Positions 28,506 through 37,828 of a DNA stretch of 64,000 nucleotides are shown here, piece by piece; within the stretch, counting starts at the first letter, position 1; each line of letters begins with the position of its first letter. The translations under genes were made by a program, and so were the position numbers. The stretch lies in the NCBI RefSeq assembly GCF_017743865.1, contig NZ_JAGHRJ010000006.1:268657-332656 (forward strand). Direction: 5' to 3'. Below the pieces are notes generated by a model that had not been told where the DNA came from, did no database searches, and worked only from the letters and a program-made list of their open reading frames with translations. This DNA comes from Labrenzia sp. R4_2. GTDB taxonomy: Bacteria; Pseudomonadota; Alphaproteobacteria; Rhizobiales; Stappiaceae.

Positions 28506-30125
28506 ATGTATTCCGAGTTCATAAAAACGGCGGGTAGCAACTACCTGAACAAAGGAGATGCCCCTTTGCCTTTTTATCATCTTTACGAGCTGAACCATGC
28601 GGCCATGGCGCCTCTGCGCGCAATGGCTGACATGACCAAGCTGTATTTTCAAAATCCTCTGAACCCGATGACTCACACCAGCATGGGCCGGCAAATTGCC
28701 GCCAGCTGTGAGGTTCTGGAACGCACAACACGGCGCTATGGCAAGCCGGAGTTCGGCATTGACGACACGGTTGTCGGCGGTGTCCGGGTCCCTGTGCGGG
28801 AAACCGCGGTGTGGAGCCGGCCGTTCTGTGATCTGATCCGTTTTGAGCGCGGCGTCACCACACAGCGCAATGACCCGAAAATACTCATCGTTGCGCCGAT
28901 GTCCGGACACTACGCGACACTGCTCCGTGGCACTGTCGAAGCGTTGCTGCCAAACGCCGATGTTTACATCACGGACTGGATCGACGCGCGGATGGTTCCT
29001 ATCCAGGACGGCAAATTCGATCTGGACGACTACATCGATTACATCATTTCGATGCTGCACTTCCTCGGCCCGGACGCTCATGTGCTGGGCGTTTGCCAGC
29101 CATCCGTTCCGGTTCTGGCCGCCGTTGCCGTGATGGAAGACCGGGACGACCCTTATGTTCCGTCCACAATGACCTTGATGGGTGGACCGATTGACACCCG
29201 CGTTGCGCCGACCGCTGTGAATGACCTCGCCGTTTCCAAGGGAATCGACTGGTTCAAGAACAACGTCATCATGAAGGTGCCCTTCCCGCATCCGGGTTTC
29301 ATGCGCGATGTCTATCCGGGCTTTCTGCAGTTGTCCGGCTTCATGAGCATGAACCTCGACCGGCATGTGACTGCGCATAAGGACTTCTTCCAGCACCTTG
29401 TGGAAGGTGACGGCGACAGCGCGGAAAAACACCGCGAGTTCTATGACGAATATCTCGCAGTCATGGATTTGACGGCCGAATTCTACCTTCAGACGGTCGA
29501 AACGGTCTTCATCGACCATTCGCTGCCCCAAGGCACGATGATGCACAATGGGCGCTTGGTGGATTGCACCAAGATCACGCGTACGGCTCTTCTCACAGTC
29601 GAAGGTGAAAAGGACGACATCACAGGCCGGGGTCAGACAAAGGCCGCGCATGCGCTCTGCACCAACCTTGCAGACGACATGAAGGCGCACTACGAGCAGC
29701 CGAATGTCGGCCACTATGGTGTCTTCAACGGATCCCGTTGGCGGGCAGAAATCGCACCGCGTGTGATGGACTTCATACGTTCGAACCGGGCGGATATGCG
29801 CGGCAAGAAATCGGCACCTGCAGCGTCAAAACCGGCTGCTGCACCTGCCAAAGCTGCGTCTGCGGCCGCGCCGTCCAAGGCACCACTGGAAAAAATCCTG
29901 TTGGCCAAGCCGAAGGGTGTCGCTGACGATTTGACGGCGATCAGCGGTGTCGGCCCCAAACTGCAAGCAGCGCTCAACGAGGCAGGCATCTTCCATTACT
30001 GGCAGATCGCTTCGCTGACTGATGAGCAGATTGAAGCGCTTGATTCCAAACTGGATTTCCGTGGCCGTATGGCGCGTGATAATTGGATCGAGCAGGCGCG
30101 TCAGTTGTCTGAAACGGTAAGCTGA
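28506..30125 (+). CDS. phaZ: Intracellular PHB depolymerase with C-terminal helix-hairpin-helix domain
   Basis: Mobilises intracellular polyhydroxybutyrate. Residues 1-~440 match the intracellular PhaZ family (Ralstonia PhaZ1 type): FYHLYELNHAAMAP, then KILIVAPMSGHYATLLRGTV, a cysteine nucleophile in VLGVCQPSVP (near 196), the Asp region around VEGEKDDITG and the His in NVGHYGVFNGSRWR. After an Ala/Lys/Pro-rich linker (~445-475), the last 60 residues form a helix-hairpin-helix unit (DLTAISGVGPKLQAALNEAG, then YWQIASLT), of the type fused to L21 or NuoE in alphaproteobacteria. ATG 28506 starts the conserved part; a ~17-residue upstream extension is doubtful. Confidence 0.9.
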   Translation: MYSEFIKTAGSNYLNKGDAPLPFYHLYELNHAAMAPLRAMADMTKLYFQNPLNPMTHTSMGRQIAASCEVLERTTRRYGKPEFGIDDTVVGGVRVPVRETAVWSRPFCDLIRFERGVTTQRNDPKILIVAPMSGHYATLLRGTVEALLPNADVYITDWIDARMVPIQDGKFDLDDYIDYIISMLHFLGPDAHVLGVCQPSVPVLAAVAVMEDRDDPYVPSTMTLMGGPIDTRVAPTAVNDLAVSKGIDWFKNNVIMKVPFPHPGFMRDVYPGFLQLSGFMSMNLDRHVTAHKDFFQHLVEGDGDSAEKHREFYDEYLAVMDLTAEFYLQTVETVFIDHSLPQGTMMHNGRLVDCTKITRTALLTVEGEKDDITGRGQTKAAHALCTNLADDMKAHYEQPNVGHYGVFNGSRWRAEIAPRVMDFIRSNRADMRGKKSAPAASKPAAAPAKAASAAAPSKAPLEKILLAKPKGVADDLTAISGVGPKLQAALNEAGIFHYWQIASLTDEQIEALDSKLDFRGRMARDNWIEQARQLSETVS

Positions 30126-30157
30126 CGTAATAATCCGCGCTCGCTTTTTCGAGATTG

Positions 30158-30188
30158 AAATCCCCGCCGGAAACGGCGGGGATTTTGT
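30158..30188 (+). terminator. Rho-independent terminator after phaZ
   Basis: A perfect 12-bp stem (AAATCCCCGCCG at 30158-30169, CGGCGGGGATTT at 30174-30185) with a GAAA tetraloop and a following T-rich tract. It sits 32 bases past the phaZ stop and ends that transcript. Confidence 0.9.
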
Positions 30189-30289
30189 TGTTTGGGGCGC
30201 GGGAACGCCTGAATCCGGATCACAAATCCTTGAAGCGCGCTGCGTCAATCCCCACCTCAAGGTCGTGGATGTCTTTAATGGATAGGACA

Positions 30290-30715
30290 ATGACGACGAC
30301 CATAAGCTGCATGATTAAACCTGCCTGGACGCCGATGACCATTGGTCTGATGGTGCTTGGGTTCGTGGTGTTCTGGCCGCTGGGCCTCGCCATGTTGGCC
30401 TACATTTTGTGGGGCGACAGATTTGAGGGAATGGCGCGTGACGCGCGGGATCAATGGCGTGGAAGTCCGCTGAAAGGAGCATTTGAAAACATGAACAAGC
30501 CTTCTTACAGCCGGACCGGCAATGTTGCGTTCGATGAGTATCGCGAGCGTGAACTGAAACGTCTTGAGGAAGAGCGGGCGAAGATCGACGCCATGCGCAA
30601 CGAATTCGATGAGTTCCTGACTGAGTTGCGCCGTGCGCGTGATCAGGAAGAGTTCGATCGCTTCATGGCCAATCGTTGCCGTCCTAACACCGGGCCGGAA
30701 GCAAACCCGGCCTAA
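30290..30715 (+). CDS. DUF2852 family membrane protein
   Basis: About 141 residues. One or two membrane helices at the N-terminus (PMTIGLMVLGFVVFWPLGLA, then MLAYILWGDRF) are followed by a long charged, coiled-coil-like helix (DEYRERELKRLEEERAKIDAM). This is the DUF2852 pattern common in Rhizobiales, and its function is unknown. The start is uncertain among ATG 30278, 30290 and 30311; I chose 30290 for the GATAGGAC just upstream. It has its own terminator. Confidence 0.82.
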   Translation: MTTTISCMIKPAWTPMTIGLMVLGFVVFWPLGLAMLAYILWGDRFEGMARDARDQWRGSPLKGAFENMNKPSYSRTGNVAFDEYRERELKRLEEERAKIDAMRNEFDEFLTELRRARDQEEFDRFMANRCRPNTGPEANPA

Positions 30716-30761
30716 GTCTGATACCTCCTCCCAGAGCCGCCTTATCCCCGGGCGGTCAGAC

Positions 30762-30796
30762 CGAAAGCGGCGCCCTGAAAAGCGCCGCTTTCGTCC
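30762..30796 (+). terminator. Rho-independent terminator after the DUF2852 gene
   Basis: A 12-bp stem (CGAAAGCGGCGC at 30762-30773, GCGCCGCTTTCG at 30782-30793) with an eight-base loop, then TCCGTTT. It lies 47 bases after the stop. Confidence 0.8.
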
Positions 30797-30835
30797 GTTT
30801 AAACGACCGGCTTTCTCGCCTAATATTCACCCACA

Positions 30836-31597
30836 ATGATTCGACTAAAAGCCTTGGGGACCAAGCTGCGCGCCCGAAAACCGGCACTGCCGGACCACAT
30901 CGAAATAGACACTGGTGACGCGCCGGTGCGCATACGTCTGCGCGCTAATCCAAGAGCGCAGCGCTATCTCTTGCGCTTGCCGGCGGACCATTCCGGACCA
31001 GTTCTGACGGTGCCGAAAGGTGGTGATTTACAAAGGGCCGAGCGGTTTGCCCGCCAGCATATCGATTGGCTCCTTGAGCGGCTTGAAGGTCGGCCGGACC
31101 ACGTTGCGCTGCGTCCTGGCGATCTCGTGCCGCTGCGGGGTAAAGAGCATTTGATCGTCCCGACCGGTCAGCTTCGAGGTCTGGTCTCTACTGGACAGGC
31201 GGTGTGCGGCACCCCGGCACTGCTCGTGCCCGGTGCTGAGGAGCACGCGCCGAGGAAGGTGACCACCTGGTTGAAGGGGCAGGCGAAGGCTGACTTAACG
31301 GAACGCGCCGAAGATCATGCGGCAAAGATCGGCAAGAGGATTGCCGCGATCAGTGTTCGCGACACAAAGAGCCGCTGGGGTTCGTGCGCGTCCAATGGCC
31401 GATTGTCCTTCTCCTGGCGACTTATCCTGGCACCACCGGACATTCTGGATTATGTCGCAGCCCACGAGGTGGCGCATTTGAAGGAAATGAACCACTCGGA
31501 CCGGTTTTGGCGCTTGTGCGAAGAGCTGGCTCCGCAAACACCTGAAGCCCGAGTCTGGCTCAAAGAACACGGGGTCCGGCTGCACGGCTACGGATGA
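30836..31597 (+). CDS. YgjP-like (DUF45) zinc metallopeptidase domain protein
   Basis: A 253-residue protein whose C-terminal half has the zinc motif HEVAHLKEMNHSDRFW (HExxH plus a third His) preceded by the family signature DTKSRWGSCASNGRLSFSWRL. This is the SprT/YgjP/WLM superfamily (PF01863), often annotated M48 or DUF45. Substrates are unknown; some relatives act on DNA-protein crosslinks or hydrolyse UTP, but I cannot assign either here. The N-terminus has a beta-rich domain. It is convergent with the PBP gene. Confidence 0.88.
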   Translation: MIRLKALGTKLRARKPALPDHIEIDTGDAPVRIRLRANPRAQRYLLRLPADHSGPVLTVPKGGDLQRAERFARQHIDWLLERLEGRPDHVALRPGDLVPLRGKEHLIVPTGQLRGLVSTGQAVCGTPALLVPGAEEHAPRKVTTWLKGQAKADLTERAEDHAAKIGKRIAAISVRDTKSRWGSCASNGRLSFSWRLILAPPDILDYVAAHEVAHLKEMNHSDRFWRLCEELAPQTPEARVWLKEHGVRLHGYG

Positions 31598-31637
31598 GGC
31601 GCTGGACCATCGTGCGTTCAGGAAAATGCGCGCTGAT

Positions 31638-33965
31638 CTAACCACCGCCGCCAAAGAGGTTGCGCAGCAGGTTGAGTGGTCCTTTCCGTTCACCTGCGTC
31701 ACCAACACCAGCCGGAGGCACAGGGCCGCTGTCAGGTCCGGTGCTGGACGGTGGAGCCACCGGTCGTTTGGGCGCAGAAACGGTCGCAGGCAAACTCGGC
31801 ACACCAGGTAAGTCAGCTACAGGACGGCCTGTGTGCGCGGAATCCATCACCGATTTCCACACTTCGGCTGCTATTTTGCCCCCAGATGCCTTCTTGGTTG
31901 GGGAATTGTCGTCATTGCCGAACCAGACGGCCGTCGTCATGTTGCCCGTGTAGCCAATGAACCATGCATCACGGAACGCCTGACTGGTGCCGGTCTTGCC
32001 GCCGGCCGGTCGGCCATCTTCCAGCCGGGCCTTCCGGCCGGTTCCGGTCAGAAGCGTTTCCGACATCATCAAGTTCATGTTGCCGACATCGCGCCGGTCA
32101 ACCACGCGGCCTCGGCCATCGCCGGTTCGAGAGTATATCGTCTTGCCGTCCACGGTTTTGATCCGCCGGATGATGTGCGGCAGAACCCCGTAACCGCCGT
32201 TGGAAAACGGGACATAGGCGGCGGCTATTTCAAGGGGCGTGACTTCCGACGTGCCCAGTGAAAGGGACAGGTTAGTTTTCAAATCTGATGTGATCCCAAG
32301 ACGCCGTGCCGTTGAGGCGACATTGCCCGCACCGACCTCATAAGCAAGCCGGGCGGCCACAGTGTTGAGGGACAGGCTCAAGGCGCGTGTCAGTGTCACA
32401 GGGCCATAATACTGTTTCGTATAGTTTTTCGGCGACCAACCGCCAATGGTGATCGGCTGATCCTGGCGGACGGTTTGCGGCGTCATGCCGTTTTCAAGAG
32501 CCGCAAGGTAAACAAACGGCTTGAACGCAGATCCCGGTTGACGTTTGGCATAGACGGCCCGGTTGAACTGGCTCTTGGAGTAATCGGCACCGCCAACCAT
32601 CGCCTTGACCGCGCCGGCCGTATCCATCGTCACAATCGCGCCTTGCGACACGCCCAAGGCCTGCCGGTTTTCCGAGATGGCAGCGCGAAGTGCGGCTTCT
32701 GCAGCTTGCTGGATGTCAGGGTCGATCGTCGTGTCAACGATGATGTCGCTGTCTATGGATCCGACAAAGTGCGGCAGGACGTCCATCACCCAGTCAGCGG
32801 CATAATTCTCACTGGCGGTTGTGTAGCGGCGGACGACCTTTGCTGGGGCAGCCAAAGCATTTTTGGCTTCATCTGAGGTGATGTATCCCTCTTCGTGCAT
32901 CGCAGCGAGCACAAGCTGAGCCCGGTCTTCCGCAAGATCCGGATTGACAGCGGGAGAAAAACGGGACGGCGCCTTCAACAGCCCCGCGATCGTGGCCGCC
33001 TCTGCAATTGTCATGAGCCGGGCGGATTTACCGAAATAGCGGCGCGCCGCGGCATCAACGCCGTAAGCGCCCGAACCAAGATAGACCCGGTTCAGATACA
33101 TCTCCAGGATCTCGTCCTTGGAGTATTCGGCCTCAAGCCAGAACGCGAGGACCAGCTCCTGGATTTTCCGTTTGATCGTCCGGTCCGGCTCCAGAAACAA
33201 GTTTTTGGCAAGCTGCTGTGTGAGCGTCGAACCGCCCTGCACCAGCCGGCCTGTCGTGATGTTTGTGACGAAGGCCCGGCCAAGGCCAATGGGGTCAATG
33301 CCGAAATGGGACCGGTAGCGGCGATCCTCAATCGCGATCACCGCATTAGGCAAATAAGGTGGCAATTGTTCGAGACGGACAGCTTCGCCGCCTGTATCGC
33401 CTCTGTTTGCGATCAGCTGGCCGTTGGCAGCAACGATTTTTACGTTTGGCGGCCTTGCGGGAACCTGCCATTCGGATGTCGGCGGGAGGTAAGCGGCATA
33501 ATAGCCAACAATACACACGACCGCGATGCCGGCCCAAATTCCAAGGACCGCGCTCCAGTAAAGTCCGCGTTTCAAGAGCCTGCCCAGAGCGGGCATGAAC
33601 GACGAACGTGCTTTTCTTTTCTGGCTGCGGCGTTTGGCGCCGGACCGGCCACCTCTGCCCTTCGAGTTTCCGGACCGCGATTTCGCACTGCCACGCTGGG
33701 AGGTGGACTTGGCAGACGAGGGTTTCTTTGACTTCGGGGTGCTGCCAGCTTTGGACTTGGGCTTCGATTTGGATGTGGTCTTGGCCTTCGTGCGCTTCTT
33801 GCCCGACGGGGCGCTCGGACGGTCATCCGGGCGCAGCCGCAGGTCCAGCAGACTGCTGCTGGATGCGCCGAAAGTCGGCTCGACCCGTGCCTGGCGTTTC
33901 GCCCGTGGCGCCATCAATTTCCGTCCCATACCAAGTTGCCGGAAACTCCGGCTTTCCCCGGTCAT
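31638..33965 (-). CDS. Class A penicillin-binding protein (PBP1A family)
   Basis: Bifunctional peptidoglycan synthase. After a ~130-residue very basic cytoplasmic tail rich in Lys, Ser and Arg comes one membrane helix (WSAVLGIWAGIAVVCIVGYY). The glycosyltransferase domain follows (catalytic Glu in AIEDRRYRSHFGIDP, then QGGSTLTQQLAKNLFL), then the transpeptidase with SAFK (SxxK), SLN and KTGTSQ motifs. The C-terminal ~60 residues are Pro/Gly-rich. At 775 residues it is complete. The start is uncertain; the internal ATG at 33914 (MAPRAKRQ) is an alternative. The basic tail may bind phospholipid or a cytoplasmic partner. Confidence 0.93.
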   Translation of the reverse strand: MTGESRSFRQLGMGRKLMAPRAKRQARVEPTFGASSSSLLDLRLRPDDRPSAPSGKKRTKAKTTSKSKPKSKAGSTPKSKKPSSAKSTSQRGSAKSRSGNSKGRGGRSGAKRRSQKRKARSSFMPALGRLLKRGLYWSAVLGIWAGIAVVCIVGYYAAYLPPTSEWQVPARPPNVKIVAANGQLIANRGDTGGEAVRLEQLPPYLPNAVIAIEDRRYRSHFGIDPIGLGRAFVTNITTGRLVQGGSTLTQQLAKNLFLEPDRTIKRKIQELVLAFWLEAEYSKDEILEMYLNRVYLGSGAYGVDAAARRYFGKSARLMTIAEAATIAGLLKAPSRFSPAVNPDLAEDRAQLVLAAMHEEGYITSDEAKNALAAPAKVVRRYTTASENYAADWVMDVLPHFVGSIDSDIIVDTTIDPDIQQAAEAALRAAISENRQALGVSQGAIVTMDTAGAVKAMVGGADYSKSQFNRAVYAKRQPGSAFKPFVYLAALENGMTPQTVRQDQPITIGGWSPKNYTKQYYGPVTLTRALSLSLNTVAARLAYEVGAGNVASTARRLGITSDLKTNLSLSLGTSEVTPLEIAAAYVPFSNGGYGVLPHIIRRIKTVDGKTIYSRTGDGRGRVVDRRDVGNMNLMMSETLLTGTGRKARLEDGRPAGGKTGTSQAFRDAWFIGYTGNMTTAVWFGNDDNSPTKKASGGKIAAEVWKSVMDSAHTGRPVADLPGVPSLPATVSAPKRPVAPPSSTGPDSGPVPPAGVGDAGERKGPLNLLRNLFGGGG

Positions 33966-34049
33966 GATTCTAGAATGCGGCGATTTAAGGGGGCGTTAAG
34001 CCTTTCGGAAATTGGGCTTCAGAATGGAGATTCGATCCACAACGGACGA

Positions 34050-34976
34050 TTAGCTGGCGTAGCGGCTCGCGTCGGCGCCATAGTAGTTTACATACCGCGT
34101 GTTCAGTTCTGAAACCGGCATCACGATCAACACGTCGGTCGTCCCGAACTGATGGTCAATCACCGCACCGTCGCCGACAAAGGCTCCCAGACGGAGATAC
34201 CCTTTGATGAGCGGTGGCAGCGCCCGGAGCGCTTCTTTCTGGTTGATGTCGGCAGCGGGCCTGCGATTCATGTCCACAAAGCGGTTCTCAACGGCACGAA
34301 CCCGCCACTCTTCCGGCGCAAGTGAATTGTGGTGCAAAAAACCCAGCTGATCGGCCATGGCGTCGGGGTTGGTCCCTTCAATGGATGCACAGCCCAGCAT
34401 GACGTCGATCTTGTGCCGCAAAATGTAAGACCAAAGACCGTGCCAGAGCAGCTCGATGGTCTTCTTGTTCCGGTAAGGTTTCAGAACGCAGGACCGGCCA
34501 AGCTCCATGAACCGTTTGCCGGGATTGGCATCGATCAATGACTGGATGTCGTATTCTGCGGATGTGTAGAACCCGCCATGCCGGTCCGCAACATCCTGGC
34601 GCAAAACACGGTAGGTGCCGACGATTTCGGGCTTCAAACGGCCGAGCTTGTTTCGCTTGAGCGAGGCGTGATCCACGACTAGAAGATGGTCGCAATAGGC
34701 ATCGAAAGGGTCGGCGTCGCGCCGTGTCGCCAAAGTCTGTGCGTCGGCGACCGCGGACATTTCTTCATAAAACACTTCATAGCGAAGGCGCTGGGCTTTT
34801 TTGACTTCCTTGAAATTGCGCGCCATGCGCACTTCGAGGGATCCGATACGTCCAAGGGTTTCGCCGGTTTTGACCGGCATCTGAACGGCCCCGTGCGGCA
34901 CAGTTGGCAGCGGGCGCATCGCAGGCGTAAATTTCCGCACCAGTTTTCTAGGAGAAAATAGGTTCTGGCGCATCAT
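34050..34976 (-). CDS. olsB: OlsB-like L-ornithine N-alpha-acyltransferase
   Basis: GNAT-fold acyltransferase that links a 3-hydroxyacyl group to ornithine to form lyso-ornithine lipid, the first step of phosphate-free membrane lipid synthesis. Family features include RYEVFYEEMSA, the long conserved RFMELGRSCVLKPYR, and a central DVMLGCASIEGTNP. The 308-residue length fits. The partner O-acyltransferase OlsA is not in the window, and ornithine supply from the arginase operon is far upstream. The call is by family pattern. Confidence 0.88.
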   Translation of the reverse strand: MMRQNLFSPRKLVRKFTPAMRPLPTVPHGAVQMPVKTGETLGRIGSLEVRMARNFKEVKKAQRLRYEVFYEEMSAVADAQTLATRRDADPFDAYCDHLLVVDHASLKRNKLGRLKPEIVGTYRVLRQDVADRHGGFYTSAEYDIQSLIDANPGKRFMELGRSCVLKPYRNKKTIELLWHGLWSYILRHKIDVMLGCASIEGTNPDAMADQLGFLHHNSLAPEEWRVRAVENRFVDMNRRPAADINQKEALRALPPLIKGYLRLGAFVGDGAVIDHQFGTTDVLIVMPVSELNTRYVNYYGADASRYAS

Positions 34977-35234
34977 GGACGGTCCACCCTTCGTCTGTTT
35001 CTTGTCGAAAACCGGGCCGGATCATTGCATTGACCGCTTGGATCTCCGCCAGTCTTCCTATGCCGGCTCAGATTGCGAATCTGGGCTGGCTCTGGATTGA
35101 CAAAGCCGTAGACCACACTTTTCCGACATCTGCATGACATTGGGTTGAGCCCGGCGTCTTTCAAGGCCAGCTTATATTACAAGATGGTCATTGGGAAATT
35201 TGCCGGCCGTGAACCGCTGGCGGGAGTGCGCCGG

Positions 35235-37697
35235 TTAGCCGGCAGCTTTCATCCGTCCAATTTCCGCAAGAGCGTCTGAGATATCGTCTACCGACAGTGG
35301 TTTCGTCAGATAGCCCGCGGCCCCAACGTCGGCCGCCTGATCCCGGGCTTCCTGCATCACATCAGCCGTGACAATAAGGACCGGCACTTCAGGGCGTCCA
35401 CTATCACGCTCGTCGCGGCGGATTTGCTTGACGGCGCTGATCCCGTCAAGGCCCGGCATGTGAAGGTCCATAAGGATCGCATCAAATGTCCCGCTTGCCG
35501 CTTCTACGACAGCCTTTTCGCCGTCCACGACCATCACCGGGACGTGGCCGAGCTTGCGCAACATGGCCTCGCTGAGCAGGCGGTTGATGTCATTGTCTTC
35601 TGCGACCAGCAATTTCAGGGGCCGGCCGGGTACCGCTGCACGGTTGGAGAGGAAACTGTTTTGAACGGGTTCTGCACTGACGTCCCAGGCATGGTCTGTG
35701 GTCTCGGCGTCCAAAAGGCCCGAGAACACCTGAACAAGAGTGTCAATTCGCACGGGGCGGATTAGATAAGCCGCATAGCCGGCTTCCCGCAGATGCTCCA
35801 GGCGGTCACGCTCTGGCGGTGAGATCAAGACGACGGCCGGTGCTTTACACCCGCTCAGGTGCGCCGATGCCAGCCATCCGGCGCTGTCCGAAAGCGCCGA
35901 ATTGTCAACGACAAGCAAGTCAGCGCCCATGAGGGCCGTATCTAGCCCTTCGTTGCCAGGTTCCAGAACTGAGACGGTCGCGTCATGCTGTTCCAGCCGG
36001 TTAGCTATCAGGGGGCACTCGATCCGGCTGGAGGTGACGAAAACGATCTTTCTGCCGGAAAACTTCTCCAGGCGCGGGTCTGTGGTTTCGGTCAGATCTT
36101 CCGGGATTGGCAGGGAAACTTCAAAAAGTGCACCGCCTTCTGAAGCGGGGCGCGCGCTGATGCCGCCGCCCATCAAGTGGGCCAGTCGTTGCGCGATGGC
36201 CAGGCCAAGGCCGGTGCCGCCAAACTTTCTGGCTGGTCCGTGATCGACCTGTTCAAACTCCTGGAACAGGCGTTCCGCCTCGTCGGCGGCAAAACCGATG
36301 CCGGTATCCCGCACAACCAGATCGAGGAAACTGCCACCTTCAAGGTTCGGACGGCCGTGGAGCTCAACGGCAACACCGCCTTCATCGGTGAATTTGACGC
36401 CGTTCCCGATGAGATTGAAGAGGATTTGGCGCACACGGGTCGCATCGAGCGTGACGTGTTCCGGCAGGCGGGAATCGATCAACGTACCAATTTCGAGGTG
36501 CTTTGCATGGGCTTTCGGCGCCAGCAGTTCGACCACGCTTTCAGCCAATGCACCGACCTTGACCGGAGCGGCGTAAATATCCAGTTTTCCTGCCTCAACC
36601 TTTGAAAAATCGAGCACTTCGTCGATCAAAAGCAGCAAGGTCTCGCCAGAGGTTTCCAGTGCCTCGATGTAGGCGCTCTGTTCCTTGGTCAGGCGTGTGT
36701 CGCGCAAAAGTGCTGCCATGCCGAGAACGCCGTTCAGCGGTGTGCGGATTTCATGGCTTACTGTCGCGAGGAACCGGGATTTTGCTTCGTTGGAGGTTTC
36801 AGCAGAGTGACGGGCCGCGAGCAGCTCTTCTTCGATTAAGCGGCGCTCTGTGACATCGCGCAAGACTGTCTGGACCAACTGCCGGTCGGTGGCAGTGTCC
36901 CGAACCGGAATATCGATCCGGGAAAACCAGCGCTCGCCCTGGGCGGTGCGCAGCCGAAGGTCACCAAAACCAATGCCGCCGTTGTTTTCCGCCGGTGCAT
37001 CCAGATCGAATATCTCACCTGCAGCCTTGTTCGCGATCGGCAACTGCATCAGCCGCCCGGGCTGCAGCTCATGGTCTTTTCCAAAAACATCGTCCGCAGC
37101 GGAATTGGCGTAGGTGATCGTGCCGGCTTGGTCGCGCCGGATGACCACGTCGCCGAGCGTTCCAAGAATACTGGCGTGCCGTTCGTCGGACTCGCCGAGT
37201 TCCCAAGCCCGGTCTTCCAATTCCTCACAACGCGCCATTAAGCGGCGGATCTTTTCGTCCTTGTGCTGCAGGGACTGGATAGAGCGCTGCATGTCATCTG
37301 CAAACAACCGCCAAACCGCCAAACCACCAGCAAAGAATGCCAGTCCGACCCCGAAGAAGCGGTTGATGCCTTCTCCGGCGACGACATAGAGGGCGGCTGC
37401 CAAAGCGATGACCAGCCCAACCGTTGCTAGGTTCTGAAGTGCTTTTGCAGGCGCATCCACCGGAATGTCTGTGGCTCGGCGTCCGGGGCCAACTTCCGGG
37501 ATGTCATCGAAATCGAAAGTGGTCCGGCTGGGCCGCTTCGCGCGGGTGTCGACCACAGCACCGTCGAGGTCGATGTCGCTGGTATTTGCGGCGATGGTGA
37601 CCTGCTCTTCAGCAGACGGATCGGTGGCGCGCTGCTCTTTGTCCAGAGCAGCGTCCATCTCGGTAGACGACGCTGTTTTGCTGGTGTAACTGCCCAA
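35235..37697 (-). CDS. Hybrid sensor histidine kinase with PAS and C-terminal receiver
   Basis: An 820-residue protein: an acidic cytoplasmic N-terminus (~1-90), two membrane helices (~92-135), a PAS domain (~175-290), HisKA with His near 314 in ATVSHEIRTPLNGVLGM, HATPase (NLIGNGVKFTD, DTGIGFA, GGTGLGLAIA), a degenerate receiver (~535-650) and a canonical C-terminal receiver (~690-810) with phospho-Asp in DAILMDLHMPGLDG and Lys in YLTKPLS. No cognate phosphotransfer protein or response regulator is adjacent. The signal is unknown. Confidence 0.93.
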   Translation of the reverse strand: MGSYTSKTASSTEMDAALDKEQRATDPSAEEQVTIAANTSDIDLDGAVVDTRAKRPSRTTFDFDDIPEVGPGRRATDIPVDAPAKALQNLATVGLVIALAAALYVVAGEGINRFFGVGLAFFAGGLAVWRLFADDMQRSIQSLQHKDEKIRRLMARCEELEDRAWELGESDERHASILGTLGDVVIRRDQAGTITYANSAADDVFGKDHELQPGRLMQLPIANKAAGEIFDLDAPAENNGGIGFGDLRLRTAQGERWFSRIDIPVRDTATDRQLVQTVLRDVTERRLIEEELLAARHSAETSNEAKSRFLATVSHEIRTPLNGVLGMAALLRDTRLTKEQSAYIEALETSGETLLLLIDEVLDFSKVEAGKLDIYAAPVKVGALAESVVELLAPKAHAKHLEIGTLIDSRLPEHVTLDATRVRQILFNLIGNGVKFTDEGGVAVELHGRPNLEGGSFLDLVVRDTGIGFAADEAERLFQEFEQVDHGPARKFGGTGLGLAIAQRLAHLMGGGISARPASEGGALFEVSLPIPEDLTETTDPRLEKFSGRKIVFVTSSRIECPLIANRLEQHDATVSVLEPGNEGLDTALMGADLLVVDNSALSDSAGWLASAHLSGCKAPAVVLISPPERDRLEHLREAGYAAYLIRPVRIDTLVQVFSGLLDAETTDHAWDVSAEPVQNSFLSNRAAVPGRPLKLLVAEDNDINRLLSEAMLRKLGHVPVMVVDGEKAVVEAASGTFDAILMDLHMPGLDGISAVKQIRRDERDSGRPEVPVLIVTADVMQEARDQAADVGAAGYLTKPLSVDDISDALAEIGRMKAAG

Positions 37698-37828
37698 GAA
37701 ACCTACTCACTACAAGACCCAGTTCACGCCACAGTGCACGGGAATCTTTGAAAAATCGTTTCATTGGCAGTTTTTCCGAGGATGTAAGTCTCCTCGGGAG
37801 TTTTCAGCAAACACCGATATCTTGTCGC

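Noticed and set aside
28464..29714. 416-codon minus-strand frame opposite phaZ
   Set aside because: It is antisense to a clear depolymerase; the product is low-quality and His/Arg-rich.
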